From: a virus
Direction: 5' to 3' (one strand)
Virus record (IMG/VR): IMGVR_UViG_3300036861_000589
Span: 1-40,569 of that record
Length of the DNA: 40,569 nucleotides
Positions 38,027-40,569 of the stretch are shown in pieces. The translations under genes and the position numbers were made by a program. The notes beneath the pieces are model-generated. The model saw only the letters and a program-made list of their open reading frames with translations. It did no database searches and was not told where the DNA came from. The stretch's first letter is position 1. Each line of letters opens with the position of its first letter.

Positions 38027-38385
38027 TTATGCCGCTCCCTCCAATCGTCCATCCGCGCGGCCAGCGCTCGTGCGGCGGCCGTATCCTTGGGGCTGACGGC
38101 CGCGGCGGGGTACTCGTTCGCGGCCGCCCAGAACCGCACCAGCATCCCAGACAGCGGGTCTGACGCGCGCAGTACGAATGTCGGTTCATCGCCTTTTACA
38201 GAGGCAGGCGGCGCCCGCGGCGAAGGCAGTTGCCGCCCGAGCCATGCCTCATCGCTCGTGGCAGCGGGCTTGCCCCGCGGAGCTGGGAATGGCCAGCCAT
38301 CGCGGTCCTCCAGCCGGGCCGCGGTGGCGACCTCGTCGGCGTAGGGGTTGCTCGGATGGTTGCCCTTGCGCATGCGCTTGGTCAT
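38023..38385 (-). CDS. Conserved hypothetical phage protein
   Basis: 120 residues from the ATG at 38385, overlapping the 20-residue gene before it. It has KRMRKGNHPSNPYADEV at the start and DEPTFVLRASDPLSGMLVRF, WAAANEY, then AARALAARMDDWRERHK near the end, a pattern I know from phages of Rhizobiales as a hypothetical. No known motif or signal is present. It overlaps the next start by 4 bp. Confidence 0.68.
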   Translation of the reverse strand: MTKRMRKGNHPSNPYADEVATAARLEDRDGWPFPAPRGKPAATSDEAWLGRQLPSPRAPPASVKGDEPTFVLRASDPLSGMLVRFWAAANEYPAAAVSPKDTAAARALAARMDDWRERHK

Positions 38386-38444
38386 TTGCGGTCGCGTCCA
38401 TCTGCGATAATGACTGCAATAACTAGCCAGCCAGCGTCAGTCAT
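38382..38444 (-). CDS. 20-residue hydrophobic peptide
   Basis: The ATG at 38444 overlaps the previous stop, and its TGA overlaps the next ATG; both junctions are ATGA. The peptide has one hydrophobic segment (GWLVIAVIIA) flanked by Asp and a basic end. The next gene lacks a good ribosome site of its own, so this small frame may carry ribosomes to it. Confidence 0.45.
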   Translation of the reverse strand: MTDAGWLVIAVIIADGRDRK

Positions 38445-38878
38445 GTGGGGCCTCCCCTCACCATCGCTGTCCAGCCGACCACGAGCGCGATGAGCGCGGC
38501 CTGGGCGGTCTTTCGCAGGCGTGCCGCCGTCCATAATCCGCGCCGGCGCGGACTCTGCATCTGCGGCGGGCGCACGTAACGGGGCAGGTTGTTGTCCAAT
38601 GACGGGTCGTCCTCGACCGGCAGTGGTGTCACCTCCCGCGCGCGCTCCGGCGGTTCGGCCGCCTCGCTGTATTGGTTGGCGGCGACCCGGCCCATGGCCT
38701 GGACAGCTTCAATCAGCGTCGAGCGGGCGGCATGAATGGCACCGTTGACGCAAACGATGAAGCCGCCGTGCTTGCACTGGCTAATGTGGTAGCCGACGGT
38801 CGGGCCGATCGCCCGCGTGAGCGTCTCGCGGTCGGTGATGGGGGCAGCTACGGCGTGCCCGGCCGGCGTCGGGGTCAT
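38441..38878 (-). CDS. Hypothetical protein with C-terminal membrane segment
   Basis: 145 residues from the ATG at 38878, GGAG upstream. The N-terminal 60 residues look folded (VGYHISQCKHGGFIVCVNGA, STLIEAVQAMGRVAAN), a Pro/Glu linker follows, and the C-terminus is basic with a membrane segment (TAQAALIALVVGWTAMV). It may be anchored to the inner membrane. No family is recognised. Confidence 0.63.
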   Translation of the reverse strand: MTPTPAGHAVAAPITDRETLTRAIGPTVGYHISQCKHGGFIVCVNGAIHAARSTLIEAVQAMGRVAANQYSEAAEPPERAREVTPLPVEDDPSLDNNLPRYVRPPQMQSPRRRGLWTAARLRKTAQAALIALVVGWTAMVRGGPT

Positions 38879-38890
38879 GCGCCGCTCCTT

Positions 38891-39253
38891 TCAGTTGTCC
38901 AGTTCCCGGTCGGGGTCCACGCCCGGCACGTGCTCCATGCCCAGCTTGTCGCGCAGCTGCTCGGCGATGTGCTCCATCATGGTGAACGTGTTGGCGGCAA
39001 CGTCGCGCATCTGCATGACGATGTGTGCGGACAGCTCCGCTGCCGCGCGCTGGGCCTCCAGGTTCGGGAAGTCCTCGCGCTTGGAGCGGAAGCGGATGTG
39101 GTCGCTGCCGAGCGTGATCACGCTCCACGTAGGGAAGTGGTACTTCCACATGGCACGCTCCTTCGAGACCACGGTGATGGCGCCGGCCATGTCATATTTC
39201 TGGAGCACGACAATGATCTCCGCGACGCACTCGCGGTAGCGCTTATCGCTCAT
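38891..39253 (-). CDS. Conserved small phage protein
   Basis: 120 residues from the ATG at 39253 with GAGG upstream. It shows ECVAEIIVVLQKYDMAGAIT, SKERAMWKYHFPTWSVITLG, SDHIRFRSKREDFPNLEAQR and a helical C-terminus. This is a recurring hypothetical of rhizobial phages, with a mixed alpha/beta look and no known catalytic residues. It is in the leftward unit after the HTH gene at 39309. Confidence 0.72.
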   Translation of the reverse strand: MSDKRYRECVAEIIVVLQKYDMAGAITVVSKERAMWKYHFPTWSVITLGSDHIRFRSKREDFPNLEAQRAAAELSAHIVMQMRDVAANTFTMMEHIAEQLRDKLGMEHVPGVDPDRELDN

Positions 39254-39308
39254 GCTCTCACCTCACATACGATGGGTGGCGGACAGGGGCTTGGGCTTGG
39301 TGGCTGTG

Positions 39309-39635
39309 TCACTCATGGCTGTCATCCAGGATTGCGACAACCAGGCTGTCGTCCACGATGCGGTCCAGCAGCATCCGCACCAACTCGTTGACGCTGACGA
39401 CGCGGGCCTCTGCCTCAGGCAGCAGCGCGTCCAGCACGTCGACCGACACCACGATGGTGCGCCTGGTTGGGGCTCTCGCTCGACCCCGCCTCTCATGGCA
39501 GAGGATTACGCGAACGGTGTTGCGGTTGATGCCGACAGCGCTGACGATATCGTTGGTGCCCAAGCCCCTTTCGTGCATGGCCTGCACGGCCTCCGAGCGG
39601 CTCTTGTAGCCGAGCGTGGGGATGCGCCTGGGCAT
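39309..39635 (-). CDS. HTH DNA-binding protein
   Basis: 108 residues from the ATG at 39635, two bases after the stop of the DUF6745-like gene. The N-terminal region YKSRSEAVQAMHERGLGTND, IVSAVGINRNTVRVILCHE is an HTH similar to resolvase- or sigma4-type domains. The second half (VSVDVLDALLPEAEARVVSV, NELVRMLLDRIVDDS) resembles a ribbon-helix-helix-like dimerisation unit. It may regulate the leftward unit or the repeat-protein cassette. Between it and the next gene lie 55 bases with no supported gene. Confidence 0.72.
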   Translation of the reverse strand: MPRRIPTLGYKSRSEAVQAMHERGLGTNDIVSAVGINRNTVRVILCHERRGRARAPTRRTIVVSVDVLDALLPEAEARVVSVNELVRMLLDRIVDDSLVVAILDDSHE

Positions 39636-39637
39636 CG

Positions 39638-40569
39638 CTACGTCCTCACCGCCTCCCTGAACTTGCCCGCCGGCCGCGCGTAGCTTGCCGCCACCGCCGC
39701 GTGCGGCGTCGCTGCCTCCGGGTGCGCCCCCAGCAGGAACTCGCGTCGCGTCCCGTCCGGCTCCAGCGAGCCGTTGACGACGTGGACGTAGCGCACGTCG
39801 TGGATGTCGTAGAGCTTGCGCGGGCGGCCGTGCTCGGTATCCTCCGCGAGTAGCGTGGCACCCATGGCCTCCAGCATCGCATTGGGGCCGTGCACGTCGG
39901 CATATATTTCCATGAGGATGCGGCGCATCTCGGCATTGGGTTCGCTCAGCACGTCGGCGGCCAAGCGGACGTGGCGCTGCTCGATGTATTCGGCGGGGAT
40001 GCGCTGGCCGTGCCAGTGATAGAGCCTCCAGCCGTCGCGCCAGACGTGAGAGGGGCCGTCAGCGCAGTGCGGGCGACGCAGAGGGTCTATCTTGAGTACA
40101 GCCGGCCGATCGCTGACGATGCAGAAATCAGCATGCATCCAGCGCCAGGAGCCGTGGACTGCCGCGGCTTCGTAGTGCTGCCACTTGGCGTAAACGGGCA
40201 GATCGAGCTTCGCGATGTGCCGGAAGAAAGACAAGAAGGCGCACCACGCGCTCCAGTGATTGCCCCCATTGCGTATCAACCACGCTTTGCGCGCGCAGCC
40301 CACCAGAAACGAGGTGTCGCCGAAGTGATCTGCAACGCCTATCGCCCACCCGTCCGGCAGCGCGCCGTATCGACGCGTGGCGGCGTCCGTGGCGGCGCCC
40401 GTGGCGGCGTCCGTGGCGTCGCGCGTGGCGTCGTCCGTGGCGTCGCGCGTGGCGGCGCCCGTGGCGGCGTACGTGGCGGCGTACGTGGCGGCGTCCGTGG
40501 CGGCGCCCGTGGCGTCGCGCGTGGCGGCGCGCGTGGCGGCGCGCGTGGCGGCGTCCGTGGCGGCGGGCG
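39638..40569 (-). CDS. DUF6745-like tetrapeptide-repeat protein, C-terminal part (cut by window end)
   Basis: From the TAG at 39638 this frame is open to the window end, through 15 repeat units, and continues as the gene part at 503-1. After the Thr-X-Ala-Ala repeats come RRYGALPDGWAIGVADHFGD, TSFLVGCARKAWLIRNGG, SAWCAFLSFFRHIAKLDLPV, then the DUF6745 core: VSDRPAVLKIDPLRRPHCAD, GPSHVWRDGWRLYHWHGQRI and VVNGSLEPDGTRREFLLG. The whole protein would have about 478 residues with the repeats as found. A GTG within this part (40303) would lose the repeats and is not the real start. Function unknown. The direct join of the two window ends shifts the frame by one base (see findings). Confidence 0.82.
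   Translation of the reverse strand, partial: PAATDAATRAATRAATRDATGAATDAATYAATYAATGAATRDATDDATRDATDAATGAATDAATRRYGALPDGWAIGVADHFGDTSFLVGCARKAWLIRNGGNHWSAWCAFLSFFRHIAKLDLPVYAKWQHYEAAAVHGSWRWMHADFCIVSDRPAVLKIDPLRRPHCADGPSHVWRDGWRLYHWHGQRIPAEYIEQRHVRLAADVLSEPNAEMRRILMEIYADVHGPNAMLEAMGATLLAEDTEHGRPRKLYDIHDVRYVHVVNGSLEPDGTRREFLLGAHPEAATPHAAVAASYARPAGKFREAVRT
40377..40569. repeat. 12-bp tandem repeat array, right part
   Basis: Fifteen exact 12-bp units of the form GTGGCGGCGNNC (some GTGGCGTCGNNC) start at 40377, followed by a last unit of 13 bases (40557-40569), one G longer. Variants TAC (Tyr in the protein) at 40461 and 40473 are unique to this side. Together with 1-240 there are at least 35 units. 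Confidence 0.96.

Noticed and set aside
39263-39316. 17-codon open frame between the HTH gene and the gene at 39253
   Set aside because: No ribosome site and too short to support; could be translated by coupling.
40303-40569. GTG at 40303 as the start of a stand-alone DUF6745 protein
   Set aside because: The frame stays open upstream through the repeats and joins a good ATG at 503; no ribosome site is needed at 40303.

Overview
The window holds an essentially complete genome of a high-GC temperate tailed phage, about 40.6 kb. It is opened at an arbitrary point: both ends lie inside one tandem-repeat gene, whose 5' part is at 503-1 (minus strand) and whose 3' part is at 40569-39638. The coordinate ends are therefore an assembly cut and not true termini. 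The likely host is an alphaproteobacterium, probably of the Hyphomicrobiales (Rhizobiales). This rests on a GcrA-like regulator, an Omp25-type outer-membrane beta-barrel, the style of the integrase and xis-like pair, and a partial tRNA-Val(CAC) attachment site. The virion genes suggest a short-tailed (podovirus-like) particle: there is a large portal, scaffold, coat and internal or ejection proteins with an embedded lysozyme, and no tape measure, tail tube or sheath.

Layout. (1) 5650 down to 1, continuing across the cut from 40569 to 36565, all on the minus strand: one long leftward early unit. It runs through small proteins, a conserved phage protein, RecT, a deoxyribosyltransferase-like protein, a small partner protein and the DUF6745-like repeat protein, then small hypothetical genes, a cold-shock-like protein, a xis-like gene and the integrase, and ends at attP. 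Many neighbours overlap by 4 bp. (2) 5640-6440: the immunity region. It has an XRE repressor (leftward), a Cro-like gene (rightward), three matching operators (TCAC-N5-GTGA) and two nearly identical promoters, each with an operator filling its 17-bp spacer. (3) 6440-13060, rightward: RusA resolvase, GcrA-like regulator, primase-helicase (CHC2/TOPRIM/VirE), a probable replication origin made of ACTGGAATACCG iterons, small regulators, a NusG-like factor, small membrane proteins and an outer-membrane beta-barrel. (4) 13290-33770, rightward: packaging (small and large terminase), two paralogous small proteins around a LamG protein, portal, scaffold, coat, adaptors, stabilisation protein, tail-spike-like protein, GNAT enzyme and three internal virion proteins, the first with a GH24 lysozyme domain. 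(5) 33726-34454, minus strand: a reversed cassette of three small membrane, exported or lipoprotein genes. (6) 34529-36385, rightward: a tail fibre and two followers. (7) 36400-36635: attP, with the 5' half of tRNA-Val(CAC), a possible promoter for the restored tRNA, and TTGCGTA arm sites on both sides.

Working model: P-left drives recombination, accessory and integration genes; P-right drives regulation and replication; the NusG-like protein may switch on the late genes. No stretch longer than 300 bases lacks a gene. The most unusual elements are the repeat protein cassette, the iteron origin, the paired leaderless promoters, the pentamer tracts ahead of two early genes, and attP carrying a tRNA 5' half. 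Several small genes (20-54 codons) are reported as well.
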